This document shows, piece after piece, positions 1 through 5,504 of a DNA stretch of 8,806 nt. This DNA comes from Deltaproteobacteria bacterium (GTDB lineage: Bacteria; Desulfobacterota; Desulfobacteria; Desulfobacterales; ETH-SRB1): contig JAFCZU010000212.1 in the NCBI GenBank assembly GCA_019314185.1, positions 1 to 8,806 on the forward strand, written 5' to 3'. A program made the position numbers and the translations under genes. Under the pieces are notes generated by a model. It worked only from the letters and a program-made list of their open reading frames with translations, had not been told where the DNA came from and ran no database searches. Numbering within the stretch: the stretch's first letter is position 1; every line of letters begins with the position of its first letter.

Positions 1-383
1 CCCAGATAACTCTCCTGCAAAATCTTCAGCACTTCAAAATTATCCCCTTCGATATAGAGATTTTCAGTGGTATCAAAGTTAACACTCTCTTCTCTGCAGG
101 GTCTCAGGGTTTTACTGATAGGCGTATTTGCCTTTAACAGCGATGCCTTTTTACCCGGCCAGTCCAGACGGTAGCGTTCGTTTTCATCATCTACCAGTAC
201 ATCAGACAAGCTCTGTTTTAACAGATCAAAATCAATAGCTTTCTTATATCTCTTTTTTTCGTGTCCTTTCGTGTCTTTCGTGGCTTCATCTTCTATTTCA
301 GTCATTACATGGGGAAAGAGCTTTGCGATCTGCTCAATATTTTTATTTGTTAAATTGGGGGTTTGCATTTTTAGTTTTTCCAT
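1..383 (-). CDS. Type III-style site-specific DNA methyltransferase (Mod), N-terminal 127 codons, cut by the window edge
   Basis: The frame opens at ATG 383 and stays open to the left edge. I recognise the start of type III/adenine-specific Mod proteins: an N-terminal helix (KNIEQIAKLFPHV), then KAIDFDLLKQSLSDVLVD, then ERYRLDWPGKK, TLRPCREESVNFDTTENLY and IEGDNFEVLKILQESYLG. In this family the DPPY catalytic motif comes just after that point, so it lies outside the window. Mod enzymes methylate adenine in a short asymmetric site and form a complex with a Res helicase-nuclease. The AAAGGA ribosome site at 391-396 lies 7 nt before the ATG and supports this start. The gene follows the DUF4391 gene by 35 bp on the same strand, which suggests co-transcription. 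Residues 34-46 (ATKDTKGHEKKR region) are encoded by a CACGAA-type dispersed repeat sitting in the linker before the conserved KAIDFDLL block. The family is clear, but the activity cannot be judged from this part alone. Confidence 0.88.
   Translation of the reverse strand, partial: MEKLKMQTPNLTNKNIEQIAKLFPHVMTEIEDEATKDTKGHEKKRYKKAIDFDLLKQSLSDVLVDDENERYRLDWPGKKASLLKANTPISKTLRPCREESVNFDTTENLYIEGDNFEVLKILQESYL
252..284. repeat. CACGAA-type dispersed repeat inside the mod coding sequence
   Basis: On the minus strand this reads GCCACGAAAGACACGAAAGG followed by ACACGAA and an A-run, so the ACGAAAG unit occurs about three times. It lies in frame in mod and encodes the stretch ATKDTKGHEKK. A partial copy in inverted orientation lies at 406-424. 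The 10-mer CTTTCGTGGC at 275-284 pairs exactly with GCCACGAAAG at 406-415. I recall such CACGAA repeats as multicopy intergenic sequences in several bacterial groups; the copy number in this genome is unknown. Confidence 0.65.
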
Positions 384-390
384 TATTTAT

Positions 391-396
391 TCCTTT
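391..396 (-). promoter_or_regulatory. Ribosome binding site of mod
   Basis: On the minus strand this reads AAAGGA, 7 nt upstream of ATG 383. It decides the mod start and lets mod be translated independently of the DUF4391 gene. Confidence 0.6.
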
Positions 397-405
397 TAGA
401 TTTCA

Positions 406-424
406 GCCACGAAAGGCACTAAAG
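406..424. repeat. Partial CACGAA-type repeat at the end of the DUF4391 gene
   Basis: The sequence GCCACGAAAGGCACTAAAG lies in the DUF4391-mod junction, inverted relative to the copy at 252-284. Its CTA at 419-421 is, on the minus strand, the TAG stop codon of the DUF4391 gene, so the repeat defines the end of that protein. Confidence 0.6.
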
Positions 425-1090
425 ATTCCCTTTAATAATTTTCAGTTGCTGCTGTCTTTCCAATAAAAATTTGTTCAACTCAACTTTTCTATTAAATTGC
501 TTCTCTTTTCTTATTTTACTGCCCAGGGTTGTTATCTCTTTTCCCAAACGTTTTATCTTGTCATCGGCGTCAATGATCGCGGCAAAATCGCTCTGGTTTT
601 TAGCTTCGTTATTGATAAATGCTTTAATCAATTTTTGATAGACTTTTTCTAAATCAATACCCGTAAAGTCAAAATTCAAATCCTCATTCCACTGTGAAAA
701 ATAGTAATTCCGGGTGGAAGCACTTTCTTTTTCGGTCATGGTTTTCAAAATCGGGCCTTTTAAGGTAATGCCGTAAGCTGTGTTATCTTTATAAACAAAC
801 TGATATAAAATCTGATAGGGAATCGCCTTATCAATCACTTTGAGAACATTTTCAGGTATGACTTGTTCTTTCAGCTCTATCTCAAAAACTTGAATTTCTG
901 TAACGCTATCGGTCTTGCTTATTCCAATTGTGTCTTCGGCAAGTTTATATTTCCAGGTTATTTTGTTAATTTTTTTGATGAACTCATTTTGTATTTTTGA
1001 ACTTAACGTGGCCCTTTCATAAAGTTTGGTTTTTGCGATAAATTTATTAACAAGTGCATTATGCGGCAATTTGAATTTATGATTTATCAT
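419..1090 (-). CDS. DUF4391 domain-containing protein, 223 aa, in a helicase-Mod cluster
   Basis: I recognise this as a DUF4391 protein from the conserved run of blocks: KITWKYKLAEDTI (residues 43-55), EIQVFEIELKE (65-75), VIDKAIPYQILYQF (85-98) and YYFSQW (129-134). The last ~45 residues (about 176-219) are highly charged and helical and could form a coiled coil. There is no signal peptide or membrane segment, so the protein is probably cytosolic. Its molecular function is not established. As I recall, the family typically lies between an SNF2-type helicase and a type III-like Mod/Res pair, as it does here, so a role in that complex is inferred. The ATG overlaps the helicase TAA by one base (TAATG) and has no good Shine-Dalgarno. 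Translation is therefore probably coupled to the helicase, and the helicase frameshifts could lower its expression. The TAG stop falls inside a dispersed repeat. Confidence 0.85.
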   Translation of the reverse strand: MINHKFKLPHNALVNKFIAKTKLYERATLSSKIQNEFIKKINKITWKYKLAEDTIGISKTDSVTEIQVFEIELKEQVIPENVLKVIDKAIPYQILYQFVYKDNTAYGITLKGPILKTMTEKESASTRNYYFSQWNEDLNFDFTGIDLEKVYQKLIKAFINNEAKNQSDFAAIIDADDKIKRLGKEITTLGSKIRKEKQFNRKVELNKFLLERQQQLKIIKGNL

Positions 1091-1464
1091 TATTTAATTA
1101 CCATAAAAGCAAGCAATTCAAAATCATCCAGGCCTTTAATGTTATTCACCAGAGCGGTTGTTCCACCGGTCGAGAACAGACTGTCCACGTCACTTTCATC
1201 TTTAACGTTTAAGATGGATTCTACCCCGCTGCCTAATAATGCAGAGTAGTGCTCCATTTTCTTGCCATCTTCCGTCTCTTGATTAAATCGTTCATAAACC
1301 TCTCTTATCGGCAGATCTTTGCCTTTGGAAATAACCCGCAATATATCCAGTGTATTTTTTACATTAAGATGGTTGGAGAGTATTTCACCATTTTCCTTAA
1401 TATTCCTTAATATAAACCAGGTAAAAAGGATGTAAGTGATTAGTGTTATCAATATTAACGTCAC
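1090..1464 (-). CDS. C-terminal fragment of the SNF2-type helicase (last 100 aa of family sequence)
   Basis: Nominal start ATG 1464 gives 124 residues, but the first ~20 (MTLILITLITYILFTW...) are an out-of-frame reading of the lobe-2 coding sequence and look falsely membrane-like. Genuine family sequence begins at the 10-bp duplication (IKENGEILSN) and continues through LDILRVISKGKDLPIREVYE and the ending DDFELLAFMVIK. This matches the C-terminal end I recall for DUF4391-associated helicases. I see no ribosome site or start codon of its own at the true junction, so this piece is probably not made as a separate protein. Its TAA overlaps the ATG of the DUF4391 gene. Confidence 0.75.
   Translation of the reverse strand: MTLILITLITYILFTWFILRNIKENGEILSNHLNVKNTLDILRVISKGKDLPIREVYERFNQETEDGKKMEHYSALLGSGVESILNVKDESDVDSLFSTGGTTALVNNIKGLDDFELLAFMVIK
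1393..1413. repeat. 10-bp perfect tandem duplication (ttccttaata x2) frameshifting the helicase
   Basis: Positions 1393-1402 and 1403-1412 are identical, and period 10 continues one more base. On the minus strand the junction reads TATTAAGGAATATTAAGGAA. Removing one copy turns YIKEY-stop into YIKENGEILSN, which continues the family sequence in frame. Confidence 0.95.
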
Positions 1465-2980
1465 TGTTGATATTTTTTAATACAAAAATAACCCCCTCAC
1501 AAATACCCTTTTCAATAACCTTTTCACAGACTGAATGGATGCCATTGGGTACACTTTCCAGGCTTCCATTTTCATTGATATAATTTACCAAATCCATCCG
1601 AAAATCATTCAACCCTAAATCGGTAATCGATACCCCTGATTCCATAGCTTCAATATCGACTACTTCTTCCTGTAGCTTTTCTAATTGTTTTTTTCTAAAT
1701 AATAAGTCGGATGATTTGTTGGTGAGTACATTATCTTCTCCGGTTGCGGTCATATCAACCATAAACATTTTACTTTCAACCCTGTTTTTTAGATTTATAT
1801 AATCATCCAGCGAAAGTTGCGGCCAAAAATTAATAAGTTGAATCTCTTTATTGTGCGATCCAATTCTATCTATCCTGCCAAATCGTTGAATAATACGAAC
1901 AGGGTTCCAGTGGATGTCATAGTTGATTAAGGTGTCGCAATCCTGAAGATTTTGCCCCTCGGATATACAATCAGTTGCAATCAGAATATCTATTTCAGGT
2001 GCGTTTTTATTCTTTCTTTCTTTAGATACAGGAGAAAAATTGATCAAAATATTATTAAAGGCATTATCAATATCAAGCGTTGTTTTGTTTTGATTTGAGC
2101 CGGTTATTTTTGCGGTCTCTAAATTATGCTCTTTTTTATTATGCAGGGCGAGATTTTGATAGAGGTAATTGACGGTATCAGCAAAGGCGCTGAAAATGAG
2201 TATTTTTTTATTATTGCCATTGATGGGGTTGTGGATTTTATGTTCAATAAATATTTTGAGATCTTGCAGCTTTTTATCATGCTTGGGCGTTACTTTTTGC
2301 ATTTCTGCCAATAGTTCATTTGCAATATCAAAATCTGCCTGCAAATCAATTTTCCAGCCGGAGGTATTCATATCGGCGAGATTGATTTTTATTTTGTCCC
2401 CAATGCTGAACTCATCATCTAACCAGTCATCACTTTCAGTATCAAAATTGACATCATCAACCCGGGTCTCATCCGCATAGAGTATTTTACCACTGCGTTC
2501 AAACTCTTCAATCTTGTCTAAACTAATTGTTATCCCTTTAATAAATTTATCCAGCGTAATCCTGAAAGAGTCAACCGAGCTTTCCAGCCTTTTCAGGTGG
2601 GATTGTTTAAAACGCCCTCCTTTATTGATGCTGGTATCATACAGATCGCTATAAAATTCTTTTTTACTCTCCAGGAGGTAATCAAACGGGGAGTAGATTG
2701 ACATGTTTAATTTGGAGAATTCCCTGTATAAATCAGAAATTTTTATAAAACTATCTAATTCTGTAATATCTGCTCTGTGTGTAATGGGTTTTAACCGCGT
2801 TGGGAAGCTGCCGATTTTTTTCATATCATAATATTTTTCGATATGTTTTCTGCTTCTGGCAATTGTCACGCTGTCTAATAATTTAAAAAAATCAAAATTT
2901 GTGTTGAGACGATTCAACAATTGCCGGCTTGTTCTTTCTTCCACATCTAATTTTGCCCAATCATTAAATATCCCAATCAT
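1397..2980 (-). CDS. Middle fragment of the SNF2-type helicase (lobe 2, 527 aa)
   Basis: The apparent ATG at 2980 lies in the first copy of the 16-bp duplication. Its first eight residues (MIGIFNDW) are partly a duplicate of the IFNDW that ends the lobe-1 fragment. True family sequence runs from AKLDVEERTSRQLL on. Motifs are FDFFKLLDSVTIARSRKHI (about 29-47), KILIFSAFADT (259-269, motif IV), DILIATDCISEGQNLQ (331-346, motif V) and QRFGRIDRIGS (365-375, motif VI with its arginines). It overlaps the lobe-1 fragment by 17 bp, so termination-reinitiation is conceivable, but the site before the ATG is only a weak AAAG. The fragment ends at a TAA created by the 10-bp duplication, after FYLVYIKEY. 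The residue Y is the only foreign one at the end. Confidence 0.85.
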   Translation of the reverse strand: MIGIFNDWAKLDVEERTSRQLLNRLNTNFDFFKLLDSVTIARSRKHIEKYYDMKKIGSFPTRLKPITHRADITELDSFIKISDLYREFSKLNMSIYSPFDYLLESKKEFYSDLYDTSINKGGRFKQSHLKRLESSVDSFRITLDKFIKGITISLDKIEEFERSGKILYADETRVDDVNFDTESDDWLDDEFSIGDKIKINLADMNTSGWKIDLQADFDIANELLAEMQKVTPKHDKKLQDLKIFIEHKIHNPINGNNKKILIFSAFADTVNYLYQNLALHNKKEHNLETAKITGSNQNKTTLDIDNAFNNILINFSPVSKERKNKNAPEIDILIATDCISEGQNLQDCDTLINYDIHWNPVRIIQRFGRIDRIGSHNKEIQLINFWPQLSLDDYINLKNRVESKMFMVDMTATGEDNVLTNKSSDLLFRKKQLEKLQEEVVDIEAMESGVSITDLGLNDFRMDLVNYINENGSLESVPNGIHSVCEKVIEKGICEGVIFVLKNINSDVNIDNTNHLHPFYLVYIKEY

Positions 2981-2988
2981 TAAATATC
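2956..2988. repeat. 16-bp perfect tandem duplication (cccaatcattaaatat x2) frameshifting the helicase
   Basis: Positions 2956-2971 and 2972-2987 are identical, and period 16 continues one more base. The minus-strand unit is ATATTTAATGATTGGG. Removing one copy gives NSQKIFNDWAKLDVEE, joining lobe 1 to lobe 2 in frame. The first copy supplies the ATG of the middle fragment and the second supplies the TAA of the N-terminal fragment. Confidence 0.96.
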
Positions 2989-4325
2989 TTTTGTGAATTT
3001 TTTAAAATGTTATTAATGGAGTGGCTCACATCTATTTTATCATCTATTATCCCTGTTTGACCTTCATAAGCTAAAGCAATTTGATTTTTGAGGTCGGTAA
3101 ATCTATTGTTGACGGGCGTTGCGGACAACATTAAAATTTTTGTTTTAACACCGGCCTGCATTACATGCTTAAGTAATTTTTGATACCGTGTGATTTTATC
3201 TTTGCGCGGGTCATTATTTCTAAAATGATGCGATTCGTCGATAACAACTAAATCATAATTTCCCCAATTTATTCGAGACAGGTCAATCCCGTTTGAAATG
3301 CCTTTATCCCTGGACAAATCTGTGTGGTATAGAACATCATAGTTAAAACGATCTTTCAGCAGGGGATTGTCATCATAATTATTTAAAAAGGTTTGCCAGT
3401 TATCGCCGAGTTTTTTAGGGCATAAAACAAGAACCGTCCTGTTTCTTTCCTGATAATATTTAATAACACCGAGGGCAGAGAACGTTTTGCCAAGCCCCAC
3501 ACTATCAGCAAGGATGCAGCCATTATGCCGCTCTAATTTATTAATGATTCCAAGCGCTGCATCACGCTGAAAATCGTACAGTTTATTCCAAATGATGGAT
3601 TCTTTAAAACCTGTTTTTTCATTGGCAAGTTCGTCTTCGGATATATCTTCTAAAAATTCATTGAAAATATTGTAGAGTGTAAGGTAATAAATAAATTCAG
3701 GTGAATTTTCTTTATATAGATCCGCGATATAATCCACAACCTCAGCAGTAATATCTTTTAATACTTTTTCATCTTGCCATATCTCTTCAAAGTTTTGTGA
3801 GTATTGCTGTGTAATGTCAGAATCATCGGTCTTAATGATTTGATTTAAAATGGCATTGTCTTTTTGATAACCAAATCCGGCACTGCTAAATTCATTAATA
3901 CCAGTATAAACAAAGCTGTTTTCACTATTTTCTAAATTCAGATGTGGTTGAATATATTGATTGCACGCATTAGTTTTGAATAATACTTTACGTTCTATCC
4001 ATTTTTTACACTCCTGCGCAATGGCTTTGCCTTTAAGTTCATTTTTTAAGTTTATTTCAAAATCAGACCCACTGATTGCCTTTTTTCGATGATTGGAATT
4101 AATTTGAAATTGTCTTTGCTCTCTTTTGTTTTTATCTAATTCTATAAAAGTTGGGTCTGTAAATATAAATCTTAGCCGGCTAATTTTATTGAGTTCTTTT
4201 TTAAGAACTGTATGGCCGTAGATAGAAAATATACCTGCTGCAATGTCAATTTTACTGCCTGTATGGATGTTTTTTTTTAAGTCATCCCCCACTTTATTTG
4301 TTTTGTTATTAAAGCTTTTTATCAC
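2964..4325 (-). CDS. N-terminal fragment of the SNF2-type helicase (lobe 1, 453 aa)
   Basis: This fragment opens at GTG 4325 and ends at a TAA created by the second copy of the 16-bp duplication; only the last two residues (DI) are foreign. It holds the N-terminal region (GSKIDIAAGIFSIYGH, RLRFIFTDPTF), the conserved stretch YKENSPEFIYYLTLYNIF (about 204-221) and the Q-like DFQRDA (251-256). It also has Walker A DSVGLGKT (274-281, Lys280), DESH (363-366) and SATP (401-404). The fragment thus has the ATP-binding half but lacks the second RecA lobe, so it should not act as a helicase by itself. Whether it is made, or joins the downstream fragment after translation, is unknown. The Shine-Dalgarno is weak: an AGGG about 12 nt before the GTG. 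Confidence 0.85.
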   Translation of the reverse strand: MIKSFNNKTNKVGDDLKKNIHTGSKIDIAAGIFSIYGHTVLKKELNKISRLRFIFTDPTFIELDKNKREQRQFQINSNHRKKAISGSDFEINLKNELKGKAIAQECKKWIERKVLFKTNACNQYIQPHLNLENSENSFVYTGINEFSSAGFGYQKDNAILNQIIKTDDSDITQQYSQNFEEIWQDEKVLKDITAEVVDYIADLYKENSPEFIYYLTLYNIFNEFLEDISEDELANEKTGFKESIIWNKLYDFQRDAALGIINKLERHNGCILADSVGLGKTFSALGVIKYYQERNRTVLVLCPKKLGDNWQTFLNNYDDNPLLKDRFNYDVLYHTDLSRDKGISNGIDLSRINWGNYDLVVIDESHHFRNNDPRKDKITRYQKLLKHVMQAGVKTKILMLSATPVNNRFTDLKNQIALAYEGQTGIIDDKIDVSHSINNILKNSQKIFNDWDI

Positions 4326-4586
4326 GATGAATAAAACCCTGTTTAATTGTTATTGAGCGGCATAAATAGTATTTAATGGTCTGTAGCCTTTTAGAAAAAG
4401 CATCTGTATCACGTCTTGAATCTTGAGCATGATATCTTGCTTTCAATTTTTAACAACACAGACATTAATATAGACTTTGCATTGGCTATAAACTGCGGTT
4501 TTTAAAACGGTCAGGATTGTAAAGAACAAATCAGTTTTTCGTGGTGAAAAAAACATAATACGCTTACCAATATTGAAGAAATATTG
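4326..4586. other. Intergenic region between the yciO-like gene and the helicase
   Basis: These 261 bp lie between two minus-strand genes and should hold the end of the yciO transcript and the promoter of the helicase cluster. I see no convincing sigma-70 promoter; TACTAT about 45 bp before the GTG is a weak -10 with no good -35. A 26-codon minus-strand ORF (4430-4350, MLKIQDVIQMLFLKGY...) is in the helicase frame but ends in TAA before it. I cannot assign it. Confidence 0.4.
4568..4586 (-). terminator. AT-rich hairpin just after the yciO-like stop, possible weak terminator
   Basis: CAATATT at 4568-4574 and AATATTG at 4580-4586 form a 7-bp stem with a 5-nt loop, starting one base past the yciO-like stop codon. 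The stem is nearly all A-T. The T-run on the minus strand (about 4546-4553) is some 15 nt further on, so this is a poor intrinsic terminator at best. Confidence 0.25.
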
Positions 4587-5198
4587 TTACTCAAAAATAC
4601 TAACATCCCCCACACCCTTGCGTATTACTTCAGGCATGTCATCAATCAACGATATTACGCTTGAGGGTTGTCCCATGACAGGGGTTTCTCCATCGATTAC
4701 AATATCTATTCTGGAATGGAATAAATCGTGAATCAGGGCTGGATCATGCAAAATTGTACCATCAGGCATTGTTGCACTTGTGGTAATTATAGGATTCCCC
4801 AACTCTTCCACCAGGGCAAGGCAAATGGAATTGTCAGGAACACGTATGCCGGCGGTTTTGCGCTTAGTCAACATTATCCTTGGCACAAGTTTTGAGCCTT
4901 CCAGAATGAAAGTATAAGGCCCCGGCAATAGACGTTTCATGGTTTTGTATGCATAATTTGAAACTTTGGCGTAATGACTGATATTTTTCAGTCCTGAACA
5001 AATAAAGCTGAATGGCTTTTTTTTATTCCTCTGCTTTAATTGATATATCTTCTCAATAGCCTTTTTGTTCATTATATCACAACCTATTCCATAATAAGTG
5101 TCTGTCGGATAGGCGATTATACCGCTCCTTTTTAACGTCTCAACAGTTTTTCTGATTAGCCGCTCCTGCGGATTTGTTGAATTTATTTTAATAAGCAT
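4587..5198 (-). CDS. yciO: YciO/YrdC/Sua5-family protein (L-threonylcarbamoyladenylate synthase-like), 203 aa
   Basis: This is a complete single-domain YrdC-fold protein of the YciO length. Motifs are AYPTDTYYGIGCD (29-41), the basic loop KQRNKKKPFSF (55-65), LPGPYTFIL (91-99), KRKTAGIRVP (112-121), TTSATMPDG (139-147), GQPSSVI (176-182) and RKGVGDV (193-199). YrdC/Sua5 enzymes make threonylcarbamoyl-AMP from threonine, bicarbonate and ATP for the t6A37 modification of ANN-decoding tRNAs. The usual SxN motif of TsaC/Sua5 reads SATMPDG here, and the overall pattern is close to E. coli YciO. YciO's role in t6A formation is less certain than that of TsaC. The C-terminal Sua5 domain is absent. 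The start ATG 5198 has a weak GAG 9 nt upstream. The gene is divergent from guaB. If no other TsaC is encoded, it could be the main enzyme. Confidence 0.85.
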   Translation of the reverse strand: MLIKINSTNPQERLIRKTVETLKRSGIIAYPTDTYYGIGCDIMNKKAIEKIYQLKQRNKKKPFSFICSGLKNISHYAKVSNYAYKTMKRLLPGPYTFILEGSKLVPRIMLTKRKTAGIRVPDNSICLALVEELGNPIITTSATMPDGTILHDPALIHDLFHSRIDIVIDGETPVMGQPSSVISLIDDMPEVIRKGVGDVSIFE

Positions 5199-5234
5199 AA
5201 TTATGTCTCAAGGTTGAAAAAAAAGTCTTAACCC

Positions 5235-5263
5235 TTAATTCTCTAATCCTTTTACATTGTCAA
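5235..5263 (-). promoter_or_regulatory. Candidate promoter of the yciO-like gene
   Basis: On the minus strand a perfect -35 TTGACA (5263-5258) is followed after 17 nt by AATTAA (5240-5235), a poor -10 with 3 of 6 matches. A start of transcription near 5228 would give a leader of about 30 nt. Only the -35 is strong. Confidence 0.3.
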
Positions 5264-5346
5264 GGCAACAAATAAGATTGCTAAGGGCTCGCTCAAAAGA
5301 AAAATCCATTTGCTATTCGGGGTTCAAAAATATATATTGCATTAAT

Positions 5347-5365
5347 TAAGCTGTTAGCTGTTAGC
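5347..5365. repeat. TTAGC-type dispersed repeat upstream of guaB
   Basis: TAAGCTGTTAGCTGTTAGC is a run of GCTGTTA units. It matches 18 of 19 bases with 6976-6994 in the same orientation, so guaB is flanked by direct copies. Confidence 0.6.
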
Positions 5366-5400
5366 ACAACAATTTAAATACATTGCTAAAGATCAACATG

Positions 5401-5415
5401 TCACCCAATGGGTGA
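5401..5415. promoter_or_regulatory. Perfect dyad TCACCCA-A-TGGGTGA upstream of guaB
   Basis: Seven-base arms are symmetric around one central base, about 90 bp before the guaB start. It could be an operator for a dimeric regulator or a short RNA hairpin (6-bp stem, 3-nt loop). I cannot match it to a named site. Confidence 0.35.
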
Positions 5416-5493
5416 AAATCGAATCGCAGGTAACCATCCGAAATAATAATAGCTAATCGCTCATACAAGCTATTAATATTAATATAATTTTAT

Positions 5494-5497
5494 GGAG
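5494..5497 (+). promoter_or_regulatory. Ribosome binding site of guaB
   Basis: GGAG lies 7 nt before ATG 5505. This favours 5505 over the in-frame ATG at 5514 (16 nt away). Confidence 0.8.
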
Positions 5498-5504
5498 AAA
5501 CACT

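Larger units (their letters stand above)
1090..4325 (-). pseudogene. SNF2-type helicase, gene split by two tandem-duplication frameshifts (ancestral 1069 aa)
   Basis: The whole span is one ancestral gene. It is 3236 bp; removing one 16-bp copy at 2956-2988 and one 10-bp copy at 1393-1413 leaves 3210 bp, exactly 1070 codons including the stop. Domains in order are a possible PLD-like N-terminus (about 20-150), in which I do not see an HxK motif; helicase lobe 1 with DSVGLGKT (motif I), DESHH (II) and LSATP (III); then a helical insertion; lobe 2 with KILIFSAF (IV), ATDCISEGQNL (V) and QRFGRIDRIG (VI); and a C-terminal tail ending in DDFELLAFMVIK. SNF2 enzymes translocate on double-stranded DNA using ATP. 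Next to DUF4391 and Mod, a restriction or anti-phage role is inferred. Nothing else in the gene is broken, so the lesions look recent or reversible. The start is GTG 4325: there is no early ATG, and an in-frame TAA lies at 4350-4352. Confidence 0.88.
5199..5504. other. Divergent intergenic region between the yciO-like gene and guaB
   Basis: These 306 bp contain a candidate yciO promoter, a TTAGC-type repeat at 5347-5365, a TCACCC/GGGTGA dyad at 5401-5415 and an 8-bp inverted repeat TAATAGCT/AGCTATTA (5447-5454 and 5468-5475). The guaB ribosome site is at 5494-5497. A perfect TATAAT at 5483-5488 is too close to that ribosome site to be an ordinary guaB promoter. I see no gene here. Confidence 0.5.

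Noticed and set aside
252..424. CACGAA repeats as a CRISPR array.
   Set aside because: There are only short, imperfect, closely packed units, with no regular spacers and no cas genes in view.
1400..1464. Hydrophobic N-terminus (MTLILITLITYILFTW...) as a membrane anchor of the 124-aa fragment.
   Set aside because: It is an out-of-frame reading of lobe-2 coding sequence (NVNIDNTNHLHPFYLVYI in the true frame).
2126..2480. Plus-strand reading frames inside the helicase gene.
   Set aside because: They are antisense to conserved helicase sequence, have no family resemblance, and are shadows of the real gene.
4350..4430. Small minus-strand ORF (MLKIQDVIQMLFLKGY...) in the helicase frame upstream of GTG 4325.
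   Set aside because: It is only 26 codons with no clear ribosome site, and ends in TAA before the helicase. A faint likeness to the start of IS21-type transposases is too short to support a call.
5483..5488. Perfect TATAAT before guaB as its -10 box.
   Set aside because: Transcription would start at about 5495, inside the ribosome site, and no good -35 lies 16-18 nt upstream.
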